DNA of 64,000 nucleotides from an uncultured Eubacterium sp. (GCA_949959185.1 CATLIX010000001.1:124001-188000), one strand, 5' to 3'. Shown: positions 1 through 8,434, counted from the first letter of the stretch. Translations and numbers: made by a program. The notes: generated by a model from the letters alone, not told the origin.

Positions 1-82
1 GTATATTGAAAAATCATACCGTATACCCAAATAGTTTGCATAAATTATAGAAACAATAAATACACATTATACTAAAAGTATG

Positions 83-130
83 AAAAATCCGTAAAGAATC
101 GGTAAATCAAAAGATTCTTTACGGATTTTT
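83..130 (-). terminator. Intrinsic terminator of the ABC permease operon
   Basis: Two 17-nt arms, 83-99 and 114-130, are exact reverse complements and are flanked by A and T runs, so the hairpin could stop transcription from either side. It lies directly after the stop codon of the minus-strand permease gene. Bases 1-82 hold no gene that I can recognise. Confidence 0.85.
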
Positions 131-134
131 CAGC

Positions 135-2987
135 CTACAGATTCTCGTTTTTCAGCACATCAATGGTATTCCCTTTTTTTATCCTGCTCATGGAGTAAAG
201 CATGGTCACAAACACCACCAGGAACACGCTGCCCACTGCGATGGCAATGCTGTACCAGGGAATGTAGAAGCTGGTGTTCAGTCCGTTGGAGATGGTATGG
301 TAAATGTACCAGGTCACAAGGAAGGACACCGGAAGCCCGTAGAGCAGCCCCTTAAACCCGTAGAGCAGACATTCAAAGTTCATCATTTTCTGAAATCCTT
401 TCGGGGTCATGCCCACCGATTTCAGCATGGCAAACTCCCGCCGCCGCAGATTGATATTGGTGGAAATGGTGTTAAATACGTTTGCCGCCGCAATCAGGGA
501 AATCAGTGTGATAAACCCAAAGGCAAATACATTTACAACAGTCATCATGGCCCGGTCGCTTTCCACGCTGGCTGCATAGTCGTACAGACCGTCTGTGGGA
601 AGGCCTCTGGAAATCAGGAGACTGCGCATGGCTTCGTAAGTTTCCGCGTGATTTTCGCACTGGAAATACAGAGTTCTGGTGACATGTTCGCCGGGCGGAG
701 TTCCGGGAAGGTTCCAGTATTCCGTGTCAGGCTCCAGAGCGGAAAATACATCATCCATAAGGCTGTAAGGATAGAACAGCCGGGGATAATCATTCCCGGA
801 GGCAAATAATGCGGGGGCCTGCGTTGCAGTGGCTCCTATGGCAAGGGGAATGGTCAGGCAGCTTTCTTCCAGTGAAAATGTCTCGGTTGTCTCGTTGTAA
901 TAGTTCCAGCTTCTGCACTGAAGTTCTCCGGTAGCCGAATCAGTGGTCAGATAAGCGGAATCATAATCTTCCATCTGGCGTATCAGGTGCAGATTTATAC
1001 TGGCATGCCCGGAGTCGGAGAACAGGGAATGGTTGTAATATTTTCCGTCGTGGCCATTGTATTCCACCAGGGAATCCACAGCTACAGCAGCAGGTTTTTC
1101 CCCGTTAAAATAAGGGGCTTCCGGCAGATTCTGCTCTTTCAGGTAACTGCGAAATAAGTCATCCTCCAGGAAAATCAGTTTAAATTCGGTCAGCAGGGGT
1201 GCAGATTCCAGCCAGGTTTCGCCCCGCTGGGCAGCAGTCATTTTTCGGTATTCCCGGTATTCTTTGCTGACGGCAGCAGCGGGCAGGGAACAGGTGAAGT
1301 ACAGCTCGCTGCTGTAAAAGGCAGAATTTATATTATTTATTTCCTTCATCTCGGAGATAAGGGTATCTTCCGAATAGCCGGATTCCGGGTGAAGCCGGTA
1401 AATAATATCATAGCTGGAATCGGAAAGCACAGCCCTTATGGAATCGGTGAGATAACTGCACCAGCTACTGGCGGATATAAACAGCGCAATGCTTAAAAAC
1501 AGGGAAATTACCGTGGCACGGTACTTCTTCCGGTTGCGTTTGTAATTTTTGGCTGCCAGCATTCCCTCAAAACCAAACAGTTTTTCCGTAAGCCGGGAGG
1601 TTTTAACCTTGCCGGGACGGATGGAAATATCACCGGTCTGGCGGATGGAATCAATGGCTGATTTCTTTACGGCCCGTTTTACAGGAATCCAGGCGGAAAT
1701 CAGTATGGTCAGCATGGAAATGCCGATGGCAAGGGCAAGGGCCGGGAAGGACGGATGCAGTTCCAGTGAAACTTCTCCGGCCGGTCCCAGTGCCTGGATA
1801 AACCGGGCAGCTTCGTATCCGTATCTGCCGGCGTCGGGAATACCCAGGACGCTGGCAATCATGTCTTTTGTGAAAAAGAAAGTGACGCCGATACCCAAAA
1901 GCCCTGACAGGATACCCAGGGGAATACCGATACAGCTTAAAAACAATGCCTCAAATAATACGCTTCCCGTCAGCTGTTTTCGGGTGGCTCCGATGGAGGC
2001 CAGCAGTCCGAACTGTCTGGTGCGTTCACTGACGGAGATGGAAAATGCATTGTAAATCAGTGAAATGGAGCCAAACATGATAATGGCAATCAAAATCCCG
2101 GCCAGTCCGAACAGAACACTGTTATACCGGCTTTCTCCGGAATATCCATACAGGCGCAGCAGATTATAGTTAGCCTCGAAACCGAACAGTTCGGATTCCA
2201 GTTTTCCGCAAAGGCCGTTCAGAACGGACATGGAATTTTTGCCGGAGACGGTGCGCACATAAGAGGTATAAAGGTGCTGGCTGTCTCCTTCTCCGATAGT
2301 CAGAGCTGTGTAAGCAGGAGCGGCGTAATCCTCAAAAGAGGGACGTTCATAAAATCCCACTACCGTGTAAGTTCTGGCTTCACCGGGAATCAGTTCTTCG
2401 GAGACAGGACTGTTCTCCCCGTCATCCTGGCTGCTTTCCGACAATTCTTCGCTGACAGGGTTCAGATACATGGTATGGTTGGTCAGTATATCCCCGTTGT
2501 CGGCCCTGCGGATTCCAGGTTCCAGATCAAGCCTGTCGTTTAATTTATACTGTATGCCTCCGTTGGCGTACAGGTGATTGGGAATCAGCAGTTCGCTGCT
2601 GTTTTCCGGCATTCTTCCTTCGGTAAGATGTATGGGCATCAGTTCGGTAAAATCATCCTGTATGCCGAAAATGCCAAGAAAGGGTTTTGATTCATTGGTG
2701 CAGTCCTTCAGTTCCGAGTATCCCAGCAGTTCCAGGGATACGGCCTGGCTCACCTGTTTATCTGAGCGGAGGGTTTCCGCGTCTTTTGCGGAAATATCCG
2801 AGAAAGCGCCGTACCAGCTTCCGTCCTCGTAAATGGCGGACTGTATCAGACAGTGCCTCAGGGAGGAAATACTGATGGTGGTGGCGGAGAACATGGCCGC
2901 CGAGAGTATAATCCCCACAATGGTAACAAGTGTCCTGGTACGGTTTTCTCTGAGATTCTTTATGGTGACTTTCTGGAAAATGTTCAT
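135..2987 (-). CDS. FtsX/MacB-type ABC transporter permease
   Basis: Membrane subunit of an ABC transporter, 950 residues. A first membrane helix lies at about 17-39, followed by a large extracytoplasmic MacB-like domain (about 45-280) and three helices (about 285-440). The second half repeats the plan: a helix near 495-515, an outer domain up to about 815, and three C-terminal helices. This is the tandem FtsX layout of the macrolide/lipoprotein/peptide export and antimicrobial-peptide resistance families. Its start overlaps the ATPase stop by 4 bp, so the two are probably translationally coupled. The linked kinase and regulator suggest a role in sensing or clearing envelope-active peptides; the substrate is inferred, not seen. 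Confidence 0.9.
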   Translation of the reverse strand: MNIFQKVTIKNLRENRTRTLVTIVGIILSAAMFSATTISISSLRHCLIQSAIYEDGSWYGAFSDISAKDAETLRSDKQVSQAVSLELLGYSELKDCTNESKPFLGIFGIQDDFTELMPIHLTEGRMPENSSELLIPNHLYANGGIQYKLNDRLDLEPGIRRADNGDILTNHTMYLNPVSEELSESSQDDGENSPVSEELIPGEARTYTVVGFYERPSFEDYAAPAYTALTIGEGDSQHLYTSYVRTVSGKNSMSVLNGLCGKLESELFGFEANYNLLRLYGYSGESRYNSVLFGLAGILIAIIMFGSISLIYNAFSISVSERTRQFGLLASIGATRKQLTGSVLFEALFLSCIGIPLGILSGLLGIGVTFFFTKDMIASVLGIPDAGRYGYEAARFIQALGPAGEVSLELHPSFPALALAIGISMLTILISAWIPVKRAVKKSAIDSIRQTGDISIRPGKVKTSRLTEKLFGFEGMLAAKNYKRNRKKYRATVISLFLSIALFISASSWCSYLTDSIRAVLSDSSYDIIYRLHPESGYSEDTLISEMKEINNINSAFYSSELYFTCSLPAAAVSKEYREYRKMTAAQRGETWLESAPLLTEFKLIFLEDDLFRSYLKEQNLPEAPYFNGEKPAAVAVDSLVEYNGHDGKYYNHSLFSDSGHASINLHLIRQMEDYDSAYLTTDSATGELQCRSWNYYNETTETFSLEESCLTIPLAIGATATQAPALFASGNDYPRLFYPYSLMDDVFSALEPDTEYWNLPGTPPGEHVTRTLYFQCENHAETYEAMRSLLISRGLPTDGLYDYAASVESDRAMMTVVNVFAFGFITLISLIAAANVFNTISTNINLRRREFAMLKSVGMTPKGFQKMMNFECLLYGFKGLLYGLPVSFLVTWYIYHTISNGLNTSFYIPWYSIAIAVGSVFLVVFVTMLYSMSRIKKGNTIDVLKNENL

Positions 2988-3667
2988 GGACAGATCACCT
3001 CATCTCTGATAATCTTCCCGTCTTCCAGAGCGATGATACGGTCAGCCTGGAGGGCAATATTTTCATCGTGGGTGATGACGATTAAAGTCTGTTTATAGGC
3101 TTTGTTGGAATATTTCAGCAGTTCCACAATTTCCTGGCTGTTTTTGGAATCCAGGTTGCCGGTGGGTTCGTCAGCCAGAACCACCGCCGGGGCGTTCATC
3201 AGTGCTCTGCCGATGGAGACCCGCTGCTGCTGGCCGCCGGATAACTGGTTCGGAAGGTGCCCTTCCCGGCCCTTCAGGGACAGGATATTCAGAAGTTCCT
3301 CCAGACGCTGCTCATTTACCTGCCGGCCGTCCATCAGCACCGGAAGAGTCATATTTTCCATTACGTTCAGTACGGGAATTAAATTATAGAACTGGTAAAT
3401 CAGCCCCACCTGACGTCTGCGGAAAACGGCAAGCTGGCTCTCGCTCCGGGCATAGACGTCGGTTCCTTCCATAAAGACCTTGCCGGAGGTGGGAACGTCC
3501 ACGCCGCCCAGCACATGCAGTAAGGTGGATTTGCCGGAGCCGGAGGGGCCGATGATGGAGAGAAATTCTCCTTTCCGGACGGAAAAAGACACGTCGTCCA
3601 GCGCTTTCACCTGATTCTCTCCGGAGCCGTAGATTTTCGTTAAATGTTCTGCTTTTAAAATTTCCAT
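2984..3667 (-). CDS. ABC transporter ATP-binding protein (LolD/MacB/BceA type)
   Basis: Cytoplasmic ATPase of 227 residues that energises the adjacent FtsX-type permease. Walker A is GPSGSGKST at 40-48, the signature LSGGQQQ at 142-148 and Walker [11 protein letters not shown] at 161-170, with the switch histidine in ITHD near 200. Length and motifs are typical of the MacB/LolD/BceA group. A GGAGCG ribosome site precedes the ATG. The promoter region upstream holds four direct repeats that are probably bound by the linked response regulator. Confidence 0.95.
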   Translation of the reverse strand: MEILKAEHLTKIYGSGENQVKALDDVSFSVRKGEFLSIIGPSGSGKSTLLHVLGGVDVPTSGKVFMEGTDVYARSESQLAVFRRRQVGLIYQFYNLIPVLNVMENMTLPVLMDGRQVNEQRLEELLNILSLKGREGHLPNQLSGGQQQRVSIGRALMNAPAVVLADEPTGNLDSKNSQEIVELLKYSNKAYKQTLIVITHDENIALQADRIIALEDGKIIRDEVICP

Positions 3668-3701
3668 AACAATTCGCTCCTTTTTCTGGTTTCTGAATTT
3701 T

Positions 3702-3755
3702 ATTCTAACCAGGCCCGGTGACAGGGCAGTGACTTCCCTGTGACAAAACTGTCAT
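3702..3755 (-). promoter_or_regulatory. Tandem 11-bp-period operator with -10 box for the ABC transporter
   Basis: On the plus strand GTGAC begins at 3718, 3729 and 3740, and the related GTCAT at 3751, an exact 11-bp period. Read on the minus strand these are TGTCAC-like direct repeats, ending 10 bp before a -10-like TAGAAT (3707-3702) with no obvious -35. This is the geometry of OmpR/PhoB-family activated promoters, in which tandem direct repeats replace the -35. The neighbouring regulator at 4943-5620 is of that family, so it is the likely binder (inference). Confidence 0.65.
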
Positions 3756-3782
3756 AATTGAAAAGAAGTATTGTCAGGAAAT

Positions 3783-4790
3783 TTACGGATGCCGGGGATA
3801 TAATTTTATCACAAACCGGGCGCCGCCTTCCGGACGGTTTTCAGCTTTCAGGGTACCGTTTTGCTGAAGGATAATCATACGGGACAGAGCCAGGCCTATG
3901 CCCACGCTCTGAAGAGAAGCATTTTTCCCTTTATAGAATCGTTCAAAGAGATGGGGCAGATCCTCAGGGGCAAATCCCTCCCCATTATCCTCAATGATAA
4001 TTTCCGTAAAAATGGCATTTTCAGAAAAGGCTGCCTGTATACAGCCTCCGGAGGGGGTATGTTCCATGCAGTTTTTCAGAATATTCAGGACAGCTTCCTG
4101 GGACCAGGAAAAATCCCCGGTGAACTGAGCCTGGGAATCTCCCTGAAGAGTTAAAGTCTGCTCCCGCAGCTCCATGGGAATCATCAGAGGTTCCGCCGCC
4201 TGGCGAATCAGTGTTTCCACATTTACGGAGGTCTGCTGGAGACGGATGGTTCCCGCATCCATTTTTGACATTTTAAGCAAAGATTCCACCAGCCAGTCAA
4301 TACGGGAAAGAAGCTGCATAAGTTCCTGTAACAGTTCTTTTCTGCGGGCAGCCGGCAAATCCGGCTCCATCAGCAGGGAAAGAATCAGGTTGGAGGAAGT
4401 CAGGGGAGAACGAATCTGATGGGAAATGTCAGCCATGGAATCTGCCAGGAATTTTTTGTCGTCGGCCAGAGCGGCAGCCTGCTCGCTGAGACGCAGAGTC
4501 ATTTTGGACAGTTCATTTTCCAGAATGGACAGTTCTCCTTCCCGGTATTTTTCAAAATGAATGGGAATCTGGTTGTGGAGCATATCGTCGATTTCATGGA
4601 CAAGCTGTTCCAGCCTGCGGTATCTGCGCCAGGTAATCCAGTAGTGGGAAAAAATAAAAAGAAGGGCAAAAACCATCAGCAGAATTCCGGTATGGGCAGG
4701 AAACAGAGTATTCAGACACAGGGCCGAAAGGAGCAGAAAAAGATACCAGAACAGACTCAGCCTGATTTCAGGATTTCGAAAGAATTTCAT
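3783..4790 (-). CDS. Intramembrane-sensing sensor histidine kinase
   Basis: Two membrane helices at about 12-28 and 34-51 are joined by only a few outside residues, so there is no real sensor domain. This is the layout of BceS-type kinases that sense through a partner ABC transporter. The H-box has His124 in DISHQIRSPL; an N-box (NILKNCMEH), G1 (EDNGEGF) and G2 (GIGLALS) follow. Length is 335 residues. The frame stays open upstream to 4925, but that part lies in a dispersed repeat and has no ribosome site, while ATG 4790 follows GGGAGGT. It partners with the response regulator across a 152-bp gap that holds the repeat. Confidence 0.92.
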   Translation of the reverse strand: MKFFRNPEIRLSLFWYLFLLLSALCLNTLFPAHTGILLMVFALLFIFSHYWITWRRYRRLEQLVHEIDDMLHNQIPIHFEKYREGELSILENELSKMTLRLSEQAAALADDKKFLADSMADISHQIRSPLTSSNLILSLLMEPDLPAARRKELLQELMQLLSRIDWLVESLLKMSKMDAGTIRLQQTSVNVETLIRQAAEPLMIPMELREQTLTLQGDSQAQFTGDFSWSQEAVLNILKNCMEHTPSGGCIQAAFSENAIFTEIIIEDNGEGFAPEDLPHLFERFYKGKNASLQSVGIGLALSRMIILQQNGTLKAENRPEGGARFVIKLYPRHP

Positions 4791-4854
4791 AAGGTAACCT
4801 CCCGTGATGAAATTTATTCCCGCGGGCAATGAGCCATGCGGCCGCCGCAAGAGG

Positions 4855-4934
4855 ATGCGCAGCTCGCGGAGATGAAGTTTATTGCCATGCAATCCGCTTG
4901 CGCGCGGAGAATGCGTACAGCGCATTCTTTTTTA
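4855..4934. repeat. Dispersed GC-rich repeat (family 4) with terminator-like hairpin
   Basis: This stretch matches 8493-8568 closely, sharing the blocks GCGCAGCTCGCGG, ATGAAGTTTATTGC and GCGCGGAGAATGCG, and both end in a hairpin with a T-run. Here the hairpin is AGAATGCG (4908-4915) with CGCATTCT (4921-4928) followed by TTTTTTA. It separates the response regulator from its kinase. The hairpin plus T-run reads as a terminator on the plus strand. Confidence 0.7.
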
Positions 4935-4942
4935 TGTGAATA

Positions 4943-5620
4943 TCAGTCTCCCATTTTATAGCCCATACCCCGGATGGTTTTAATCAGCACGGGATTTTGC
5001 GGGTCTTCTTCGATTTTTTCCCGCAGCCGCTTGATATATACCGTAAGAGTGTTGTCGTTGACAAATTCTCCCGCCATATCCCAGAGGGCGTCCAGAAGCC
5101 GGGAGCGGGAAAGAACAATGTCCTTATTATTCATAAAATACAGCAAAAGCCGGTATTCCAGGGCGGATAGCTGAAGTTCCTGTCCGTCTTTGGATACGGT
5201 GCCCCGACTTACATCCACCGTCAGATTCCGGTATTCCAGCAGGGTGTTTGTCTTGCCGTAGCGGCGCATAATATTGTGGATACGGGAAACCAGCTCCCGT
5301 GGCCGGAAAGGTTTGGCAATGTAGTCGTCGGCTCCCAAATCCAGGCCTGTGACAACGCTGTATTCATCTCCGGAGGCAGTCAGGAAGATTACAGGCAGGC
5401 CGGTGGTGGATTTCACTGCCCGGCAGACAGCAAAGCCGTTGCCTTCCGCCAGGGAAACATCCAGCAGTATTAAATCAAAATCGGCGGCGGATTCCTCAAG
5501 CAAAGCCAGAGCCCTGGTCTGACCATCCACCGATGTGATGGCAAAGCCCTCTTTCTGCAGGAATTCTGTCAGGTTGGTCACAATGCTCTTGTCGTCTTCC
5601 ACTAATAAGATATGAGTCAT
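4943..5620 (-). CDS. OmpR/PhoB-family response regulator
   Basis: DNA-binding response regulator of 225 residues. The receiver domain has Asp9/Asp10, phospho-acceptor Asp54 in LILLDVSL, and the conserved Lys in YIAKPF near 103. A winged-helix Trans_reg_C domain spans about 130-222 and ends RGMGYKMGD, as is usual. It is the first gene of the kinase/ABC transporter set and probably controls the transporter through the tandem repeats at 3718-3755. The ATG at 5620 follows GGAGATGATACCCC. Confidence 0.95.
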   Translation of the reverse strand: MTHILLVEDDKSIVTNLTEFLQKEGFAITSVDGQTRALALLEESAADFDLILLDVSLAEGNGFAVCRAVKSTTGLPVIFLTASGDEYSVVTGLDLGADDYIAKPFRPRELVSRIHNIMRRYGKTNTLLEYRNLTVDVSRGTVSKDGQELQLSALEYRLLLYFMNNKDIVLSRSRLLDALWDMAGEFVNDNTLTVYIKRLREKIEEDPQNPVLIKTIRGMGYKMGD

Positions 5621-5659
5621 GGGGTATCATCTCCGTCAGTTTGTGTCCCCCTATTGCAT

Positions 5660-5688
5660 TTGCAGCAGGGGTATAGTATAACTATAAT
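5660..5688 (+). promoter_or_regulatory. Sigma-A-type promoter before the ROK kinase
   Basis: TTGCAG (5660-5665), a 17-bp spacer and TATAAT (5683-5688). It is followed by a GGAGGTG site at about 5700 and then a relic of a dispersed repeat before the kinase start, so the original leader may have been interrupted. Confidence 0.6.
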
Positions 5689-5748
5689 ATAAAAACAGCG
5701 GAGGTGCAATATGGCTGTCGTACAAATTTGCATGGCTGCCGTCTGCGC

Positions 5749-5790
5749 GTTACTGTTCACACGGTACCGTGCACTACGCTGCACGCTGCC
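5749..5790 (+). repeat. Truncated copy of the GTTACTGTTCACAC inverted-repeat element
   Basis: The first ~40 bp match the left end of the complete element at 54359-54503, including the terminal GTTACTGTTCACAC and the following CGTGCACxACGCTGCACG hairpin. The right half is absent, so this is a decayed copy in the leader of the ROK kinase gene. Confidence 0.65.
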
Positions 5791-5825
5791 CCGCTGGAAT
5801 ATACAGGATAAAGGAGAGGTCTGGC

Positions 5826-6767
5826 ATGAAAAAATATGGTTTTGGCGTGGATATCGGGGGAACTACCTGCAAAATAGGTTTATTTGAAACCACAGGAAGC
5901 CTTGTGGATAAATGGGAAATTCCCACGGATACCCGTGAGGAAGGGAAAAACATCCTTCCGGATATCGCTGCTTCCCTTCAGGAAAAAATGGCGGAAAAAA
6001 AGATTGGAAAAGAAGAAATCGAGGGAATCGGCATTGGACTTCCAGGCCCGGTACAGCCGGACGGAAGCGTACCCTTGTGTGTAAATCTCGGATGGAAAAA
6101 TAAAAACATACCGGAAGAAATGGGAAGCCTGATGGAAGGCGTTCCGGTAAAGGCAGGAAACGACGCCAATGTGGCGGCCCTGGGAGAAATGTGGCAGGGG
6201 GGCGGCAAAGGCAATAAAAGTCTGGTTATGGTAACTCTCGGCACCGGCGTGGGCGGCGGCATTATTATTGATGAGAAAATTGTGGCGGGAGCCCACGGAG
6301 CAGGCGGAGAAATCGGACACATTACGGTAAATCCCCATGAAAACATTTCCTGTAACTGCGGCAGAAAGGGATGTCTGGAGCAGTACTGTTCCGCAACAGG
6401 GATTACCCGCCTTGCCAGGGAGAGTCTGGCAGAGAGCCATGAAACATCTCTTCTGGACCACGTCCGGGAAGTTTCTGCCAAAGCTGTGTTTGACGCATAC
6501 AAAGAGCATGATAAACTGGCGGAGAAAATTGTGGAGAAATTTGCCCGGCTGCTGGGAAGGGCCCTGAGCAATATTGCCTGTGTGGCAGACCCGGAGATTT
6601 TTGTAATCGGGGGCGGCGTGTCCAAAGCAGGAGAAGTTCTGCTGGAAGCTGTGGAACAGTATTTTAAGAAATTCGCATTCCCCTCCTGCGCAGATACGAA
6701 ATTTGCCCTGGCTTCCCTGGGAAATGACGCGGGGATGTACGGATGTATGAGGCTGATTCTGGAATAG
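5826..6767 (+). CDS. ROK-family glucokinase
   Basis: Cytoplasmic sugar kinase of 313 residues that phosphorylates glucose or a related hexose with ATP. It has the N-terminal phosphate-binding motif DIGGTTCKIGLFE, the ROK signature around GTGVGGGIII, and the zinc-binding CNCGRKGCLEQYCS motif. The start ATG 5826 has AAAGGAGAGG upstream; the frame is open further back but lacks a ribosome site. ROK proteins include repressors, but there is no helix-turn-helix domain here, so a kinase is favoured. Glucose as substrate is inferred from the family. Confidence 0.92.
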   Translation: MKKYGFGVDIGGTTCKIGLFETTGSLVDKWEIPTDTREEGKNILPDIAASLQEKMAEKKIGKEEIEGIGIGLPGPVQPDGSVPLCVNLGWKNKNIPEEMGSLMEGVPVKAGNDANVAALGEMWQGGGKGNKSLVMVTLGTGVGGGIIIDEKIVAGAHGAGGEIGHITVNPHENISCNCGRKGCLEQYCSATGITRLARESLAESHETSLLDHVREVSAKAVFDAYKEHDKLAEKIVEKFARLLGRALSNIACVADPEIFVIGGGVSKAGEVLLEAVEQYFKKFAFPSCADTKFALASLGNDAGMYGCMRLILE

Positions 6768-6815
6768 GGAATAGCAGATTTGAAGCTGAAATGAGCGACA
6801 GAAAAGTGGGATAAA

Positions 6816-7289
6816 ATGAATACTGATAAGGGAAACAGGACAAAAGAATTAAATTCCGTGATACCGGAAGAAATCAGGAAGAAAATATGGGAAAGCGGGG
6901 CCGCGGAAGAACATTTTCAGCAGGTATACAGAGTTGCGAAATGGGGAAAATTAGAGGAAAAAGCCTTTGTCAGCACTTATGAGGAAGTTTTGGAAGGAAT
7001 GATACCGAATCGCTATTCAGAAGAAGAGATTGGGACATATTCGACTTCGGTATACACCAGCAGAAAGAATTGTGATAAATTTATTAATTGCCTGAAACGA
7101 AGTGTAAGATTGCGGACGCAGTATCCCCATCCGGTATTGCTTACCGGAAGCACATCTCATGGACTGGTACAGAGGACATCTGAGAGGATTTCTGACTATT
7201 CAGATTCAACACATATTGACTGGTGGATTTTTGAAGGGGCCCTGAAGAAAGCTGTCAGAAATTTCAGAATTTGTGAGGAGAGTGATTAA
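6816..7289 (+). CDS. Uncharacterised protein, first gene of the SecB-like cluster
   Basis: 157 residues of unknown function, soluble, with no membrane segment or signal peptide. The N-terminal half is helical and charged; a conserved-looking C-terminal part contains SHGLVQRTSERISDY and HIDWWIFEG. It starts 48 bp after the ROK kinase gene. Its stop codon overlaps the start of the next gene (TAATG), so the two are co-translated. Codon use is AT-richer than in flanking genes, suggesting transfer. I do not recognise a named domain. By position it could be the effector of a chaperone-linked module (inference). Confidence 0.8.
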   Translation: MNTDKGNRTKELNSVIPEEIRKKIWESGAAEEHFQQVYRVAKWGKLEEKAFVSTYEEVLEGMIPNRYSEEEIGTYSTSVYTSRKNCDKFINCLKRSVRLRTQYPHPVLLTGSTSHGLVQRTSERISDYSDSTHIDWWIFEGALKKAVRNFRICEESD

Positions 7290-7843
7290 TGAAAGCATAT
7301 TTTAAAAATGTTTTGGAAATTGGAGATCTGAGTTTGGATAAAGTGCTTTTTGAATTCGAAAAGCTGCCCATAATTTTTGTGTGCCGGGACAGGGAAGAAT
7401 TTTATTATTTTTGTCTGTGCACGGATATGATTATAGACAATACATGGATGCTCACAAAAGTGAGCAGAGGTTTACTGCTGAAATTATTGGATAATGAGAT
7501 TTCCATACTGGATATATTTAAAATGTCCGGCAATGAGGTAATCATTATTAATCAACATGGAGAAAATATATCCTGCGAAAAGAAAAAATTTCAGGATGTA
7601 CCGGAAGATGAATTGCCGGAGGAAAATGAAAAGCTGGAGAATCCCTGTCTCGCAGATTACAGAGAAAGACTTCAGGACGAAATGTATAAAAAGAAGTCAG
7701 TGATTTGTGAATATGAAGGAAAAGTATCTGATCTGGTACAGGATCTTATGATTTTCGGTTTTGAAACGGGAGTGCAGGAACATGAGGGATGTATGAAAAC
7801 ATTTCACTTCAGAAATACAATAGTGGAGAACAGAGAGAAGTAA
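7289..7843 (+). CDS. Uncharacterised protein, possibly DUF6575-like
   Basis: 184 residues, cytoplasmic. The N-terminal half (about 15-90) is predicted to be mixed alpha/beta, with LPIIFVCRDREEFYYFCLC followed by a LLLKLLDNEISILDIFK helix. This resembles from memory a small uncharacterised family, DUF6575; I could not search to confirm it. The C-terminal half is acidic, then charged. It overlaps the upstream gene by 1 bp and is followed by a short ORF and a SecB-like gene, so it belongs to one AT-rich transcription unit. Confidence 0.75.
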   Translation: MKAYFKNVLEIGDLSLDKVLFEFEKLPIIFVCRDREEFYYFCLCTDMIIDNTWMLTKVSRGLLLKLLDNEISILDIFKMSGNEVIIINQHGENISCEKKKFQDVPEDELPEENEKLENPCLADYRERLQDEMYKKKSVICEYEGKVSDLVQDLMIFGFETGVQEHEGCMKTFHFRNTIVENREK

Positions 7844-7871
7844 CAGCAATATTATTTATAAATTTCCGGGT

Positions 7872-8027
7872 ATGAATCGAAAACAATTTTGCTTTGTCGA
7901 ACCGATAAAAGATGATATTTATTATTTTGATATAATGAGCGGCGAAGAGGATAAATACAAAAAAAGAAATTTGAAATTTCAGGAAAAATCCTTTTTTATT
8001 GAGTCTGTGGAAAGTGCAGGAGTCTGA
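7872..8027 (+). CDS. Short ORF, 51 residues, within the SecB-like cluster
   Basis: A 51-codon frame from ATG 7872 to TGA 8025-8027, just before the SecB-like start at 8030. The peptide is rich in aromatic and charged residues (CFVEPIKDDIYYFDIMSGEE). The same frame is open upstream into the end of the previous gene and there is no clear ribosome site, so this could be the remaining C-terminal part of a broken gene rather than a complete small protein. Function is unknown. Confidence 0.45.
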   Translation: MNRKQFCFVEPIKDDIYYFDIMSGEEDKYKKRNLKFQEKSFFIESVESAGV

Positions 8028-8029
8028 GA

Positions 8030-8434
8030 ATGAGAGTGAAATGTGAAGATATATCGCTTATAGATATGAAATTTACGAAAAAAGCAGACAGGGAACCGGG
8101 AAAACACGATATCCCTGTCTGTTTGGAACCTGAATATGCAATGAGCAGTGAGCCGAATGATAAAGCGGCAAAGCTAATGATAAGATTTAAGGTTGGAGAA
8201 CCGGAAAATGAGAGCCTGCCCTTTTATTTTTCTCTGAAGCTGGCAGGTATTTTCAGTTGGGATGATTTAACAGAGAAAGAGGCAGAGAAAGAAATTATAT
8301 CAGAGGGTGCTGAACTGCTGCTGTCATTTGCAAGGACTTCTCTCTATGATATAATGGGTAAAGCCGGATTAAAGCAGATTATTCTTCCGATAGAGCATTT
8401 TGGGAAAGATGATATTTTTTCAGATGAATTATGA
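8030..8434 (+). CDS. SecB-like chaperone
   Basis: 134 residues. The second half lines up with SecB: FSLKLAGIFSWDDL (67-80) matches the SecB GGIFSI strand, and LLLSFARTSLYDI (97-109) followed by GLKQIILPIEHF matches the SecB helix and closing strand (LFPYAREC..., FPQLNLAPVNF). Length is close to SecB (about 155). SecB for export is largely a proteobacterial trait; SecB-like proteins elsewhere are mostly known as chaperones controlling toxin-antitoxin systems (TAC). Here it closes a cluster of uncharacterised AT-rich genes, which fits such a role (inference). Confidence 0.72.
   Translation: MRVKCEDISLIDMKFTKKADREPGKHDIPVCLEPEYAMSSEPNDKAAKLMIRFKVGEPENESLPFYFSLKLAGIFSWDDLTEKEAEKEIISEGAELLLSFARTSLYDIMGKAGLKQIILPIEHFGKDDIFSDEL

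Noticed and set aside
4791..4925. N-terminal extension of the histidine kinase
   Set aside because: It falls in a dispersed repeat, encodes an odd basic peptide and lacks a ribosome site, whereas ATG 4790 has a strong one.
5711..5881. Plus-strand 56-codon ORF with a good GGAGGTG site before the ROK kinase
   Set aside because: It crosses the repeat relic and then runs in the wrong frame into the kinase gene; the site more likely belonged to an original leader.
8030..8434. SecB-like protein considered as the housekeeping export chaperone
   Set aside because: The host type lacks a standard SecB pathway, and the gene lies in an AT-rich accessory cluster rather than with secE/grxC/gpsA-type neighbours.
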